Positions 30,154 through 41,825 of a stretch of DNA of 64,000 bases are shown here, piece after piece. Source of the stretch: Closterium sp. NIES-65 (taxonomy: Eukaryota > Streptophyta > Zygnematophyceae > Desmidiales > Closteriaceae); contig CANXME010002517.1 in assembly GCA_948144175.1 (NCBI GenBank), forward strand, positions 1,240,001-1,304,000, read 5' to 3'. The notes beneath the pieces are model-generated. The model was not told the origin of the DNA. It ran no database searches and worked only from the letters and a program-made list of their open reading frames with translations. How positions within the stretch are numbered: the stretch's first letter is position 1; the number at the start of each line of letters is the position of its first letter. The position numbers were made by a program, and so were the translations under genes.

Positions 30154-33100
30154 ATGGCTGGACCTGAGGAAAGGGGTGGCAGAGGTGTTGGTGGCAGAGG
30201 AGAAGCCCAAGCTCAAGGCCAACCCCGTGATTCAGCCATGGCGCCTGTGCAACCAAGTGTTGGCCCATCTAGGGATGAGCCTAGAGTGTTTGGCCTTGAC
30301 AAGTTCAATGGTGACAACTTTGCTGAGTGGTCCTTCAGAATGGAGAACATATTTGACCACTATGATCTGCTGGAGGTAATGGAAGGAACGGAGAAGCGTC
30401 CCGAGAACGACCCGGAGAAGAGCCCGTGGGTGCGGAAGAGCGCACAAGGCTACCTCCTACTTGGGCAAGCGTTGGGGAGCAGCCAAATCCGTCACATCAA
30501 GCCTTTCCAGCATGAACCAGAGAAGGGACCAAAGGCATGGGCTGCTCTCAAGGGTGTACACGCTCCTGCAACAGCGGCGGTAGCTGTGGTGTTGGAACGG
30601 CAAATGGCGACACTACGAATTGAAGAGGATGAAGCGGTTGAAGAAGGGGTGCAGAAATTCTTCGACTTGTTGACGCGGCTTGAGGGAGCTGATTTGAACT
30701 ATAGTGAGCTCCAAAAGAAGACCAAGTTGCTGGCCCTACTCCCTGAGTCATGGTCCTCGCTCATCATCAACCTTAATCGCGACTTGCCCCGCCTCTCGCT
30801 TGAAGACGTGAAGCGAGCTATCCTTCAAGAGGATTTCCGCCGCCGTGAGTTGGCGAGTGCGGATGGCGCTGGGGCAGCGAGCATCGGCCGTGGATATGGT
30901 CAAGGAAGAGGTAGAGGACCAGGGGGAGGAAGGTTTGGTGGCAGCAACTTCGGCGGAGGCCGCGGGAGTGGCGGTTACGGCAGCGACGACAAGAGCTACG
31001 GACGCGGTCGCGGCCGATTCGACGTCGAGTGTCACTATTGCCACAAGAGCGGACACATGTGGCGCGACTGCTTCAAACTCCCTGATGGTTGGACCCCTGC
31101 TCAAGGCCAAGAGGGTAGAGGAGCAGGAGGAGGGAGAGGAAGAGGCCGTGGAGGCCGTGGCGGTCGCGGTGGCGGAGCTGCAAACATGAAGAGCGGAGAC
31201 AACGACAAGGACCCGAGCAACGATCGGTACCCGGGTCTATTCTACTTCGTGTCGACGCAATTACCGACTGGTCCAGAGAAGGATGAAGGCTTTGAGGAGC
31301 CAGCAGCTGTGGGGAAGGTAACTCTACACCCTCTGGACTATTGGGTGATCGATAGTGGCGCTACCTATAGCATGACACCTCGCCCGGACTTGCTCACCGA
31401 ACTCGAACCGTCACCGGTGAAGCATGTCACATCAGCTTTGGGGCAGCGAGCGGAGGTGAAAGGCATGGGCAAGGCCATGTTTAAGGGTGCTGATGGGAAG
31501 ATGGTGGGCCTCAAGAATGTGCTTTGGGTGCCCAGCCTTGCTGCCAACCTGATTTCCGTGCGGCGGTTGGCAAAGGCCGGCATGGACACGAACGCAAAGG
31601 GAGCCAAGACCTACACCGCAAGGCTTGGCGATCGGATTCTTTGGGACCTTGATGAGGACAGAGATGTCTACAACAAGATGTGGCAGATCCCTGTGGTCCC
31701 AATGCCTAAGGAGAGGCAAGTGGCAGCAAGCGTCAGCACCAAAGGTGGAGCGGTTGGTAGCGGCGATTGCGCGGACGGTCGCGCTAAGGAGAAGGAGTCC
31801 AAGAAGTGCAATCTTGGAAGGACTCTCAAGCTTGGTGAACCTATGGAGAGAGGTGCAGCAGCCAAGGAGCAGCAAAAGGGTGAGGAGAACCCCGAGGCAG
31901 CAGCGGAGGAGGACTACGGAGAGAGTATGTGGGGCACTATTGCGAGCGCGGCATTCTCCAATCCAACTTCGGCTACGGGGGAGTGTGATTGGCTCACCTT
32001 GCATCGGCGCATGGGGCATGTGGCCCTGCCCATCTTGCAGCAGCTAGTAAAGAATGAGATGGTTGCTGGCATACGTGTGAAGGGGGAGCCCGATGAGGTA
32101 CTTGGCTGCCCGACGTGCATGCAAGCCAAGTTCACCCGTTTCCCATTCTCTAGTTCGGAGGCAACGGCTAAGGCACCACTTGATGAGGTGGTGATGGACG
32201 TGGTGGGCCCCCTGAAGCTTGGAGCTGCTGGAGCTGAGTACTTCCTCACTATTGTGGACGTCTACACCCGTATGACTTGGGTGTACGTGCTGGCCAAGAA
32301 GAGCGACGTGGCTGAAACGTTGAAGGCGGATTGGTTCCCGATGGTGGAGCGGCAACAAGACCGTCTAGTCAAGTCAATCCGCACCGATCGAGGGGGAGAG
32401 TTCCTGAGCAAGGAGTTTGGGTTGTGGCTGAAGAAGAATGGTATTCGGCACTCCCTCACCATGCCATAATCCCCTGCAATGAACGGCATCGCCGAGCGAG
32501 CGAACCGCACAATCACGGAGGCGGCACGCGGGTTGCTCATTGAAGCCGGGCTACCCGACTATTTCTGGCCTTATGCGGTGCGGAGCGCGTGTGTGGCCAA
32601 GAACCGAGCCTTGACTCATGTGGGAGCAGACAAATGGGTGCCCTATGTGGAGTGGCTAGGAAGGAAGCCAAAGGTGGATATGCTTTGGGTGTTCGGGTGC
32701 ATGTGCATGGCGCTCGTGCCTAAGCATCTTCGGCACAACAAGCTTGGTGCCAAGGCGGTGTGGGCCGTGCACTTGGGCATGGCTCAAAACAGCAAGGGAT
32801 GGCTTCTTTGAGACCCATTCACCAAGAAGTTCTTGGTGAGCAGGGACTGCAAGTTCATGGAGAACTTCATGTACAAAGATTGGAAGGCGGAGAATGAGGC
32901 GAAGACAGGCGTGCGGTTTGGGGAGGTGAAGAGTTCCGGCTTGGAGCATGTGGAGCTGCCTTTGGAGCTGAGCAGCGGCAGCACAACCACAAGGCAATCC
33001 TCCCTTGTGAATGGGGGAGAGGAGGCCAATGATGCAGAGGAAGAAGAGGAGGAGGTGCAGCAAGTGAGCGAGCGTGCACCGACACTCCCTTCCCGTACTA

Positions 33101-34923
33101 CGAGTGCTCCACGGATTCGAGCCACACCGCAGCAACACCAAGGCCTTCAAGTCCCTGCAACTGAGGAGGAAGGAAGGGGGAAGAGGAGAGTTTAACCCCC
33201 TAATAGGCTGACCTTTGATGCGCCGGGAAAGCAGGGCAAGACGGCCCTGGCCGGAGCGGCAATGATGGTCGGAGACGACGAGGAGAGTGACAACGAGGAG
33301 TGTGCCTTCGCGCTCTTCTCTCCGGTGGAGATGTTGGGGGAACCAGCAACTCTCAAGGAGGCTTTGGAGAGTAGTGATGCTGAGGAGTGGAAGAAGGCCA
33401 TGGAGAGTGAGCTGAAGAGCATCGAGGAGAATGACACGTTTGAATTGGTGGAGCTACCGGAGGGGCGTAGGGCGATAACGTCCAAGTGGCTCTTCAAAAT
33501 CAAGTCGGATGCCGACGGCAAGATCGAGCGCTACAAGTCTAGGCTTGTAGCCAAGGGGTACCAACAGAAGGAGAAGGTGGACTTGAAGGAGCTGTTTGCC
33601 CCTGTGGTGAAGCCGACGACGCTGCGAACCCTATTCGCGGGAGCCGCCATCAAAGGATGGGTAGTAAAACAAATGGACATCGTAACGGCATTCCTTAACG
33701 GCATCCTTGAGGAGGAGATTTTTATGGCGCAGCCAGAGGGGTTTGATGATGGTAGTGGCAGAGTGTGGAAGCTAAAGAAGGCCCTCTATGGGCTGAAGTA
33801 GGCCCCTAGGCAATGGTACATGAAGCTGCGCGAAGTGTTGGAGGAGATCGGCTTCACTCCCTCAACGGCCGATCACTCCTTGTTCATGCTTGGCAAGGGG
33901 GAGCAGAGGAGCTTCATGGTGGTTTATGTGGATGACATTCTTATATTCTCACCCTCCTCTGACCTTGTGAAGGAGGTGATGCTGAAGCTGCATGACAAGT
34001 TCAAGTGCAAGTCCCTTGGTGACGTGAACTTCTACCTTGGGCTCCACATCGAACGAGACGTGGAGAAGCGGAGCATGCGAGTGCACCAACGGAAGTACCT
34101 GGAGGCGTTGGCTGCCAACTTTGGCCAGAGTGAAGGTCATGTGGCTACACCCTTTCCCTCTGGGTTCAAGTGTGTGAAGGGACCAGAGGAGGAGAGCGTT
34201 TGTGAAGAGGAGAGGCGCCGTTTTCACTCGTTGGTGGGCAGCCTCATGTATGCGGCGGTAAACACCCGAGCGGACGTTGCGTTTGCTACCGGGCAGCTGG
34301 CAAGGGTTGTGCAATGCCCTAATGAGGAGTAGGTAGCAGCTGGAATGAGGGTGGCCAAGTATCTTGGCCAAACACTGACCGTTGGGCTGCAATACTCGGC
34401 GGCGGCACAAAGGCGCCAAAAGGGCGCGGATGGTGTTGAACCCGGGCGTTTGTTCCTCACCGCCTACTCGGATGCTTCATATGCATCGGAACCAGATGAC
34501 ATGACAAGTGTGGGAGGCTTCATATGCTGTGTTGGTGGAGGCCCAACTGCTTGGGAGAGCAAGAAGCAGGTTGACCAAGCTTTGAGCTCGGTAGAGTCCG
34601 AGTACATGGCACTCTTCCGTGCCGTACGGGAGATTGTGTGGCAGCGGCGTTTGTTGGCTGAATTAGGGGAGGAGCAGCAAGGACCTACCCCACTCTACTG
34701 TGACAGCCAGGGTGCCATTGCTCTTGCTAAGAACCCTGTGTTGCATGGACTCACAAAGCACATGAGGGTGAAGTGGCATTGGACGAGGAGCATGGTGACC
34801 GCGGGTGAAGTTGAGTTGCTGTACGTGAAGACCACGGGGCAGCCGGCTGACATGATGACTAAGAGGCTGGTGGAGCAGCAGCATTGGAAGTGTTGCAAGC
34901 TGGCTGGGATGGCTCTGAACTGA
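30154..34923 (+). pseudogene. Copia-3a gag-pol, five nonsense codons
   Basis: A single frame from ATG 30154 (MAGPEERGGRG) to TGA at 34923. Gag (LDKFNGDNFAEWSFRMENIF), Arg/Gly-rich stretches, CCHC knuckle CHYCHKSGHMWRDC (about residue 292), protease YWVIDSGATYSMTP (about 398), pre-integrase LHRRMGHVALP and CPTCMQAKF, integrase DEVVMDVVGPL and RTDRGGEFLSKEF, RT VVYVDDILIF (near 33925) and RNase H. Stops at 32467 (TAC to TAA), 32809 (TGG to TGA), 33193 (CAA to TAA), 33799 (CAG to TAG) and 34330 interrupt it. The first three are shown by Copia-3b, which has the sense codons. No frameshifts were noticed. Confidence 0.92.
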
Positions 34924-34964
34924 GAGAGCAACATATCCTAAGGCCAACAATCCGAGGGGAAGTT

Positions 34965-35291
34965 TGTTGGTGCAACCCTACGGTTTGCACTCGGCTTGTT
35001 GTCCGTGTGCGTGCATGTGTGTGTGTATGGAATGGTATGAGGGCATGGGATAATATATATTTCATGCTTATAATTGTGTGTGAATGTTGAGTCATGATGT
35101 CGAGTGTGTGTGTCGAGTCAATAGCGAGTTATCGCTAGACGCGTGTTACGCGGTCGTTTGTGTCTCGCACGCGGTTTCTATTTTGTCGTGCGCGGTTTCT
35201 ATTTTGTCCTGTGTCGAACGTTCGGCGTGTCGCAGGTGTGTGTAGAAGACCCATCAAGAACTCAAGGATGAGTTTGTGATGAAGAGCCCGA
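34965..35291 (+). repeat. Copia-3 middle LTR, first part
   Basis: Begins TGTTGGTGCAACC after the polypurine tract, and is interrupted at 35292 by Copia-2b. It continues at 50215. Confidence 0.92.
35287..35291. repeat. Target-site duplication CCCGA, left of Copia-2b
   Basis: Repeated at 50210-50214. The uninterrupted LTR at about 29612 reads AGCCCGAGCC, with CCCGA once. Confidence 0.93.
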
Positions 35292-36416
35292 TGTCAACGG
35301 GAGTTGGGTATTGGCCTCGTCCTCGCTTGGGCGGAGCTGACTTCGTGGTCGGGTGTGAGGGGAGCAGCCGACCCGCAGCAGTGGGTGAGCTGGTCGACGA
35401 GGAGGTCGACCTGCACGGGGGACCACTGCACGGGCGCCGACTTCAGAGAGGTCGACTTGGGAGTCGACCTGCGGAGGACGTCAACTTGGTGACGTCAACT
35501 AGGGGAAGCCGACTTCGACGGTCAGCTAACGGACTGCTGGTCGACCTGTTAGCGGTCGACTGGACCTGGTGGTCGATGAAGGAGGGGCCGACGTCGACCT
35601 CGACTCAGGACGCCGAGCAGTTGGGCGTCGAGTAGCGGGGTGTCAACTTCGTGACGCCAGCTTCGGGTGGCCGACGTGGGTGGTCGGCCGAAGACTGTGC
35701 TGGTCGACGTGGAGCTGGTCGACCAGGGGGGACGTCGACCTCGAGGAGGTCGACTGATGGTGTCGTCGACCTGGTGAGGTCGACGTGGAGGTGGTCGTCG
35801 ACTTAGGAGGTCGACGGGCACATACGGGAGCTGCTGGTCGACGTGGTTGCCTGGTCGACCAGGTTACCTGGGTGACGAAGTGCTGCGGAGGAGTGCGACG
35901 GTCGCCCAGGCGAATTTGGCGAGCCCGACCTCGGTGGTGGTATCCCGAGGTCGTCATGGCGGATCAGAGGCAGTTGTCAGCTCGAGGTCGACGTGGTGTG
36001 TGCGTTGTGCAGGTGACGAGACTCTGCACGCCAATCATCTGCGTGCAATTGCGAAGCAGGGTGCACTGCTGTCCTGGCATGAGCAACGCTGTCGCGCCGT
36101 CAACCTGCGACGTTGGCACGCCGTCGCCCTTGCCTTGCTGGAGCGCGGTCAACCAAGTCGTGCTGGAACGCGGTCGACCAAGCTGCGCTGGCAGCTGGCC
36201 GACCTGAATGCTTGCTCTGATGTAGTCTTGCTATGCCAACTTCATTGTACCAATTGTTCAAAAACTTTTCCTAGTGGAACTCTTGCCAATTTTCCCCGTG
36301 AACTAGCAAGTAGTGTGCGCACAAGGAAAACGACTAAGGAACAGAGAACGCAGAGATCACACGAGCACACGTGCCTAGCCTGCAATCTAGCTCCCGTTGT
36401 AGTAGTTATCTCCGCA
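35292..36416 (+). repeat. Copia-2b left LTR (1125 bp)
   Basis: Begins TGTCAACGGGAG and ends TCTCCGCA. Compared by eye with 41826-42115 it differs at roughly a dozen positions plus a 15-bp indel. It is less diverged from 49289-50072. Confidence 0.92.
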
Positions 36417-36492
36417 TGGTGCGGTGAGCGTGGACGGCACACGACTTACCTTTCAGTCAGGTCGACGTAGACACCACTTACCTATTTCGTAG
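36417..36492 (+). other. Copia-2b leader with candidate primer-binding site
   Basis: TGGTGCGGTGAGCG (36417-36430) lies directly on the LTR end, as in 2a and 2c. The rest of the leader contains two ACTTACCT words and no ORF. Confidence 0.65.
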
Positions 36493-39400
36493 TTGCAGGC
36501 CCGCAACTGTGCGGTAGTCACTATGGTAGGAGCCGTAGGTGACACGGGGGTGGTGGACACCCTAGAGGCACGGTTGGAGAACGCGAGGAGGAAGCACGAG
36601 GCCAACGAGTATGGCGACTTGCCCTGGCCGGTCATCGAGGCTGCACTCCGCTCCATGTGGGCGACGGAGCACCCGTCTCGACCTGCCTCTCCTCGTCCAG
36701 TGAACAACGAAGGCGGCGTTGACGTGGGCGTCTACGCCGGTGGTGGTCAAGTCGGCATCAGTGCTGGAGGCACGTCGAGGCAACGAGGTATGATACATGC
36801 CGGTAAAGTCGGCGCCGTTCAGGCGCGAGGGATGCAGTCGTCGGCGGCTGCAGGCTCTTCGCAGGGTGACATCGGAGGTCGACAGAGTGGGCTGTCGCCG
36901 ATGTCGGCGTCCCAGGTGATGGCAGGTGGGATTGCGCCGAGCTACGGCTACTTCAAGTTCACGCCGGACAGGATCTCAGTCACCCCCCCACTGGTCGGTC
37001 GACCCGACATTCTCACCTGGAAAGAAGCTATCGAGCCCCAGCTGGAGATGGGCGGGCTGATCGGCTTCGCCCGAGGGACCGTGGCGACGCCGGGAGAGCA
37101 CCACCCCGACCTGCGTGCGGAGTTTCGCGCCGTGCAGCTGTTGACCTTCATGGTCATCTCGCGGTGCTGCTCGCCGGGCGTGCAGGTCGCCTTGAAGTGG
37201 TGCCGGGAGTACCTCGACGTCGGCCACAGGGCATGGCACTTCATTGAGTCGACGTACCAGGTCACCGACGACCTGTTCATCGCCCAGCTGGAGGGACAGC
37301 TGACACACCTGCGTATGGGCGACAAGGAGAGTGCGACCAACTACTGCAACCGAGCCAAGCAAATTCTCGCCACCATCAAGATGGCCGACGCGCAGTACTC
37401 TACGGCGTCGTACATCACCCATGTCATGCAGGGATTGTCTAGCAGCTATAACCTGCTGAAGCGGCTGTCTATGGCGCCGAGCACAAGGGCGACGCTCAAC
37501 GAGGACAACCTGACCTCGTACATCCTGCAGGACGAGGCGATGCAGGAGGCTGAGCGATCGCAGGAGCTCTTGGTGCAGGCCAACTTCGTCGCCCCGGCGA
37601 AGCAAGGAGGCCGACCAGGACAGCGCGGACAGTCTGGTGGCGGCGGGAGCGGTGGCTGGAAGTCGACCAAGGAGGTCGAGAAGAAGTCGACCAAGGACGG
37701 CGGTCGAGGAAGAGGAGGTCGACGTCGGGAGTGCTGGATCTGCCACAACCCCGATCACCTCTCCTTCGAGTGTCCCGACCGCACTGACTCCAACGACGAC
37801 GACAAGGGCGGCCGCGGGAGGTCTGGCAGTCATCGTCCTCGTCGTGGAGGAAATCATCCGCGCAAGGAGAAACAGTCGACCAAGGCATCGACTTCGGCGA
37901 AGGACGCCGACTCCGTTGCAGGCGGCAAGGGGCGAGACGACAAGATGGCGTCGTGCTCGCTGGTCGGCGTCGTGGAGCCGACCATCTCTCTGGCGCCGGA
38001 GGCCGGAGAGGACTTCCAGGCGGTGGCGGCAGCTGTGCAGGCGAATCCGGCGGTGGTCCTGCTCGACAGCGGTTGCTCCCACCACCTGATGGGAACGAAG
38101 GAAGCCTTCGTCGACTTGCAGCCGAGTGGCTCCATCAAGCACGTGCGCGGCTTCAATGGGGCGCTGCAGGACGTTCAGGGCCGTGGCACCGTCTCCCTGC
38201 AAGGAGAGGCCGGGAAGGAGGTGCTCATCCCCGACATGCTGTACGTCCCGGGTGTGCGGGCCAACCTGCTATCGGCCGGCCAACTGAAGGAGCACGGCGT
38301 GAAGCTGCAGGAGGACGGAGACGGCATGCTGCTCGTCTCAGCAGCGGGGGAGGCGCTCGGGCGGGCGACGTACTCTGGGCAAGTCCTCTGCACCAACCTG
38401 CGTCCCTGCGCGACGAGGTCGACGCCGCCCACGACGGAGGTCGTGGCTCTGCGGGCGATCGTCTCGAAGACGAAGTCGACGCCGGACCGGATGCATGCGA
38501 GGCTTGCGCATGTCGACGAGGACACCATACGGAGCTCGGCGAAGAATGAGGTCGCCATTGGGCTGGACCTCAAGTCGGCGACGGGCGCCGACTCCCCGTG
38601 TGTCTCGTGCGTCGGGGGGAAACTGGCGCGGCACACCTTCCCCGACCAAGGCTCGGACGCCGACGACGTACTGACCGTCGTGCACATCGATCTGTGCGGG
38701 CCGTTCCGCGTGACTGCCAAGGATGGTAGCCTGTACTTCTTGCTGCTGAAGGACCGCAAGACCCGCTACGTGTGGGTGAAGCCGGTCGCCAAGAAGTCAG
38801 ATGCGTTGCAGGCCTTCGTGCAGTGGCTGGCTGTGGCTGAGCGGCAGACGAAGAAGCCGGTGTTGATGCTGCGATCTGACCGAGGAGGGGAGTTCCTCGG
38901 GAAGCAGTTCACCGCCTTCGTGAACGGCAAGGGGATCGTCCACGACCTGACCTGCCCATCCACCCCGCAGCAAAACGGCATGGCGGAGCGGGAGATGAGG
39001 ACGGTGGTGGAGTCGGTGCGGACAATGCTGCTGCACATGGGTGTGCAGCACCACTGGTGGCACCTCGCTCTGCGGCAGGCCGTCTGGGTCCGCAACTGCC
39101 TTGAGAGGTCGACGCTGCCGCCGGGGACGACGCCGTACCAGCTGCTGACCGGGAAAAAGCCCGACTTGTCGCTGGCACGGGTGTGGGGCTGCATGGCGCA
39201 GTTCCTTGTCCCTGAGCAGCAGCGTGGTGGGAAGCTGAAGCCAAAGGCCAGGTGGGGCCTGCACCTTGGCGTGTCGGCGACGAGCAAGGGCTGGGAGCTC
39301 CTTGACGTCGCCACTGACCGAGTGGTCACCACGTCGGACGTGGTGTTCTACGAGGAAATGTCGCTGGCGGAGTGGAAGACGGAGCACAGGCCGGTGTCCG

Positions 39401-41697
39401 TCCGCTCGTCGTCCACCCCGCCCTCTGACATCTCGTCGGCGACACTGCCGCTACTTGCCGAGGTTGGTGAGCTTGCTACGGAGGACGTCGAGGACGTCCG
39501 CCCCCCTACCCCTCCCCCTCCAACCCCTGCCCCTCCCCTTGTGGCCAACCTGCGTGGGCTCACCTCGGTGTCGGCCTCCGGCGATGAGGGGAGTAGCGGG
39601 ACGTCGCCTTCGGCGCCGGCCAAGTGCATCGCCGGTGGCCAACGTGACGAGCGGCAGGTCGACATGGGTTTGCAGTCGGCGTCGACAGGGGAGAAGCGGG
39701 TCGAGGAGCAGCGGCCGACGAAGGAGCAGGCTGCCGTGAAGCCGACCACGGAGCTGTTGGCGACCGGGCCGTCGGCAGGGGAGCCGACCACAGGGGAGAA
39801 GTCGGCTGGGAAGCCGACCGCAGTGGAGCAGTCGGCTGGGACGCCGGCTGAGGAGCAGCACGGCGCCGAGGGCAGCGACGAGAGCGACGATGGAGGGGAT
39901 GCCGAGGAGGCCCAGCCGGGACCACGGCGTTCAGGCCGACTTCGGAGGCCGCCTGACTTCTTCGTCCCCGCTGCCTTCACCACGGTGTATGATGTGGACG
40001 ATGACGACGACCTGCTGTACGATGACGCCGAGGATGATGAGGAGTTTCCGGAGCTCGACCCCAACATGCTAGCCGACCCCGAGCACCGTTGGGACATCTC
40101 GACGATGACGGTGAAGGAGGCGTTGGCGAGCTGGAAGGGCCCGGCGGTGAAAGCCGCCATGGAGGAGGAGATTCGCAGCCTCATCAACATGGGCACTTGG
40201 GAGCTGGTTGAACGCCCGCCGGGGGTGAACGTCATGAAGAACCGGTGGGTGTTGACGACAAAGTACCACATCGACGACACCGTCGAGCGAGAGAAGGCGA
40301 GGCTGGTCGTGAAGGGCTTCACACAGGTGTACGGCGCCGACTACGACGAGACGTTCGCGCCGGTGAGCAGCTACGTCACGTTGAGGATCTTCCTCAGCAT
40401 CGTCGCTGTCCTCAACCTCAACCTGATGCAGCTCGACATGAAGAACGCCTTCCTGCAGAGCAAGCTCGATCGGGTGTTGTACATGTCCCAGCCGGACTAC
40501 TTCAACGATGGAACCGGCCGGGTGTGTAAGCTGCTGAAGAGCCTGTACGGGCTGAAGCAGTCGCCGCTGTTGTGGTACTTGGCACTCAACGATGTGCTGG
40601 TCGGCGGCGGGTGGAAGAAGAGCCAGGTCGACGAGGCTCTTTACTTCAAGATCGGCGAGGGTGGAGTGGCCTGCTGGGTTCTGGTCTATGTCGACGACCT
40701 GCTTGCCGCTAGCAGCAGCACCGTGATGCTGAAGGAGCTGAAGGAGCTGGTGGAAGCTGCCTTCGAGCTGCGCGAGATCTCGCCGGTGCAGAAGTACCTC
40801 GGGCTGGAGATCGTGCGCGACAGGTCGGCGAGGAAGCTGTGGCTGCACCAGCAGGGTTACGCCGACAAGCTGCGGAGGCGCTTCCTCGACGAGGAGGAGA
40901 CCGGGCGCACCCCGAAGACACCAGTCTCGGTCGATGCCTACGCCGAGCTCACCTTCAATGACGAGGAGGCGCAGGAACGGCAGGAGGAGGAGTACCGGCA
41001 GAAGGTCGGCTCGCTGCAGTTCGCGGCGACGACGACGAGGCCGGACATCGCCTTCGCCTGCTGCAAGCTGGGGAGCGGCCTCACGGTGAGGAGCGACCAG
41101 CACTGGCGCGAGGTCGACCGCTGCCTCGCCTACCTCGCCAACACACGTGACACTGCCCTGGAGTTCGGCGGTGGACCTGAGTCGCTGGAGCTGGTCGGCT
41201 ACGTGGACGCCGACGACGCCCGTGACAAGCAGAACAGGACGAACACGAGCGGCTACGTGTTCGTCTACAGAGGGGCTGCAGTCTCCTGGTCGAGCCAGCG
41301 CATTAAGTGCACGACGTTGTCATCGACAGAGTCGGAGTATGTGGCAGCCACTGAAGCTGGCAAGGAGGGACGCCGCCTTCGTTTCCTCCTCGTAGAATTC
41401 CGGCAACTGGACGCCGGAAAGCCGACTGTCCTGCGCGTGGACAATAAGTCGGCTATCACGGTCGCCGAGGGCATGGGGTTGACAGGCAACCTCAAGCACA
41501 TGGAGCGGCGACAGGCCTGGCTGCAGCACATGGTGAAGCGCGGGAAGTTCTCGCTGCAGTACATCCCAACCGCTGAGCAGCCGGCCGACTTCCTGACGAA
41601 GGCGCTGCACTATCCGGCCTTCAACCGGTGCTCCGTCGCAATCGGCCAAGTGCGCCTGGCAGACGTGGGCGACGGCGACAACGATGTGCAGCAGTAG
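36493..41697 (+). CDS. Copia-2b gag-pol polyprotein, full-length and uninterrupted
   Basis: An open frame of 1734 codons in Ty1/copia order. Gag occupies about residues 1-480, with FTPDRISVTPPLVGRPDIL and a CCHC knuckle CWICHNPDHLSFEC (about 414-427). The protease motif LLDSGCSHHLMG is near 524. Integrase has HIDLCGPFRV (about 731), RSDRGGEF (about 793) and PQQNGMAERE (about 825). An acidic, Pro-rich linker covers about 1000-1200. RT has ENRWV-like KNRWVLTTKY (about 1250), LDMKNAFLQ and LVYVDDLLA (about 1398). RNase H has YVDADDA, SSTESEYVAATEAG (about 1610) and ADFLTKAL (about 1698). The second Met, ten codons in, matches the Copia-2c start. It encodes everything needed for capsid formation, reverse transcription and integration; activity is unproven. 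Confidence 0.95.
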   Translation: MQARNCAVVTMVGAVGDTGVVDTLEARLENARRKHEANEYGDLPWPVIEAALRSMWATEHPSRPASPRPVNNEGGVDVGVYAGGGQVGISAGGTSRQRGMIHAGKVGAVQARGMQSSAAAGSSQGDIGGRQSGLSPMSASQVMAGGIAPSYGYFKFTPDRISVTPPLVGRPDILTWKEAIEPQLEMGGLIGFARGTVATPGEHHPDLRAEFRAVQLLTFMVISRCCSPGVQVALKWCREYLDVGHRAWHFIESTYQVTDDLFIAQLEGQLTHLRMGDKESATNYCNRAKQILATIKMADAQYSTASYITHVMQGLSSSYNLLKRLSMAPSTRATLNEDNLTSYILQDEAMQEAERSQELLVQANFVAPAKQGGRPGQRGQSGGGGSGGWKSTKEVEKKSTKDGGRGRGGRRRECWICHNPDHLSFECPDRTDSNDDDKGGRGRSGSHRPRRGGNHPRKEKQSTKASTSAKDADSVAGGKGRDDKMASCSLVGVVEPTISLAPEAGEDFQAVAAAVQANPAVVLLDSGCSHHLMGTKEAFVDLQPSGSIKHVRGFNGALQDVQGRGTVSLQGEAGKEVLIPDMLYVPGVRANLLSAGQLKEHGVKLQEDGDGMLLVSAAGEALGRATYSGQVLCTNLRPCATRSTPPTTEVVALRAIVSKTKSTPDRMHARLAHVDEDTIRSSAKNEVAIGLDLKSATGADSPCVSCVGGKLARHTFPDQGSDADDVLTVVHIDLCGPFRVTAKDGSLYFLLLKDRKTRYVWVKPVAKKSDALQAFVQWLAVAERQTKKPVLMLRSDRGGEFLGKQFTAFVNGKGIVHDLTCPSTPQQNGMAEREMRTVVESVRTMLLHMGVQHHWWHLALRQAVWVRNCLERSTLPPGTTPYQLLTGKKPDLSLARVWGCMAQFLVPEQQRGGKLKPKARWGLHLGVSATSKGWELLDVATDRVVTTSDVVFYEEMSLAEWKTEHRPVSVRSSSTPPSDISSATLPLLAEVGELATEDVEDVRPPTPPPPTPAPPLVANLRGLTSVSASGDEGSSGTSPSAPAKCIAGGQRDERQVDMGLQSASTGEKRVEEQRPTKEQAAVKPTTELLATGPSAGEPTTGEKSAGKPTAVEQSAGTPAEEQHGAEGSDESDDGGDAEEAQPGPRRSGRLRRPPDFFVPAAFTTVYDVDDDDDLLYDDAEDDEEFPELDPNMLADPEHRWDISTMTVKEALASWKGPAVKAAMEEEIRSLINMGTWELVERPPGVNVMKNRWVLTTKYHIDDTVEREKARLVVKGFTQVYGADYDETFAPVSSYVTLRIFLSIVAVLNLNLMQLDMKNAFLQSKLDRVLYMSQPDYFNDGTGRVCKLLKSLYGLKQSPLLWYLALNDVLVGGGWKKSQVDEALYFKIGEGGVACWVLVYVDDLLAASSSTVMLKELKELVEAAFELREISPVQKYLGLEIVRDRSARKLWLHQQGYADKLRRRFLDEEETGRTPKTPVSVDAYAELTFNDEEAQERQEEEYRQKVGSLQFAATTTRPDIAFACCKLGSGLTVRSDQHWREVDRCLAYLANTRDTALEFGGGPESLELVGYVDADDARDKQNRTNTSGYVFVYRGAAVSWSSQRIKCTTLSSTESEYVAATEAGKEGRRLRFLLVEFRQLDAGKPTVLRVDNKSAITVAEGMGLTGNLKHMERRQAWLQHMVKRGKFSLQYIPTAEQPADFLTKALHYPAFNRCSVAIGQVRLADVGDGDNDVQQ

Positions 41698-41825
41698 GTG
41701 CCATGCCCTTTTGCATGGCTGGTGCGGTGACCGGCGTGCTGTGTGTTGGACGCACGCCGACGGGCTATTCTTGGAGCTGTAGTGCCTTGAGGACTGGGGG
41801 CCCAAGCGTGAATGCGGCAGGGGAG
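41698..41825 (+). other. Copia-2b 3' UTR and polypurine tract
   Basis: Short non-coding stretch ending GCGGCAGGGGAG (41814-41825) against the LTR. Confidence 0.8.
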
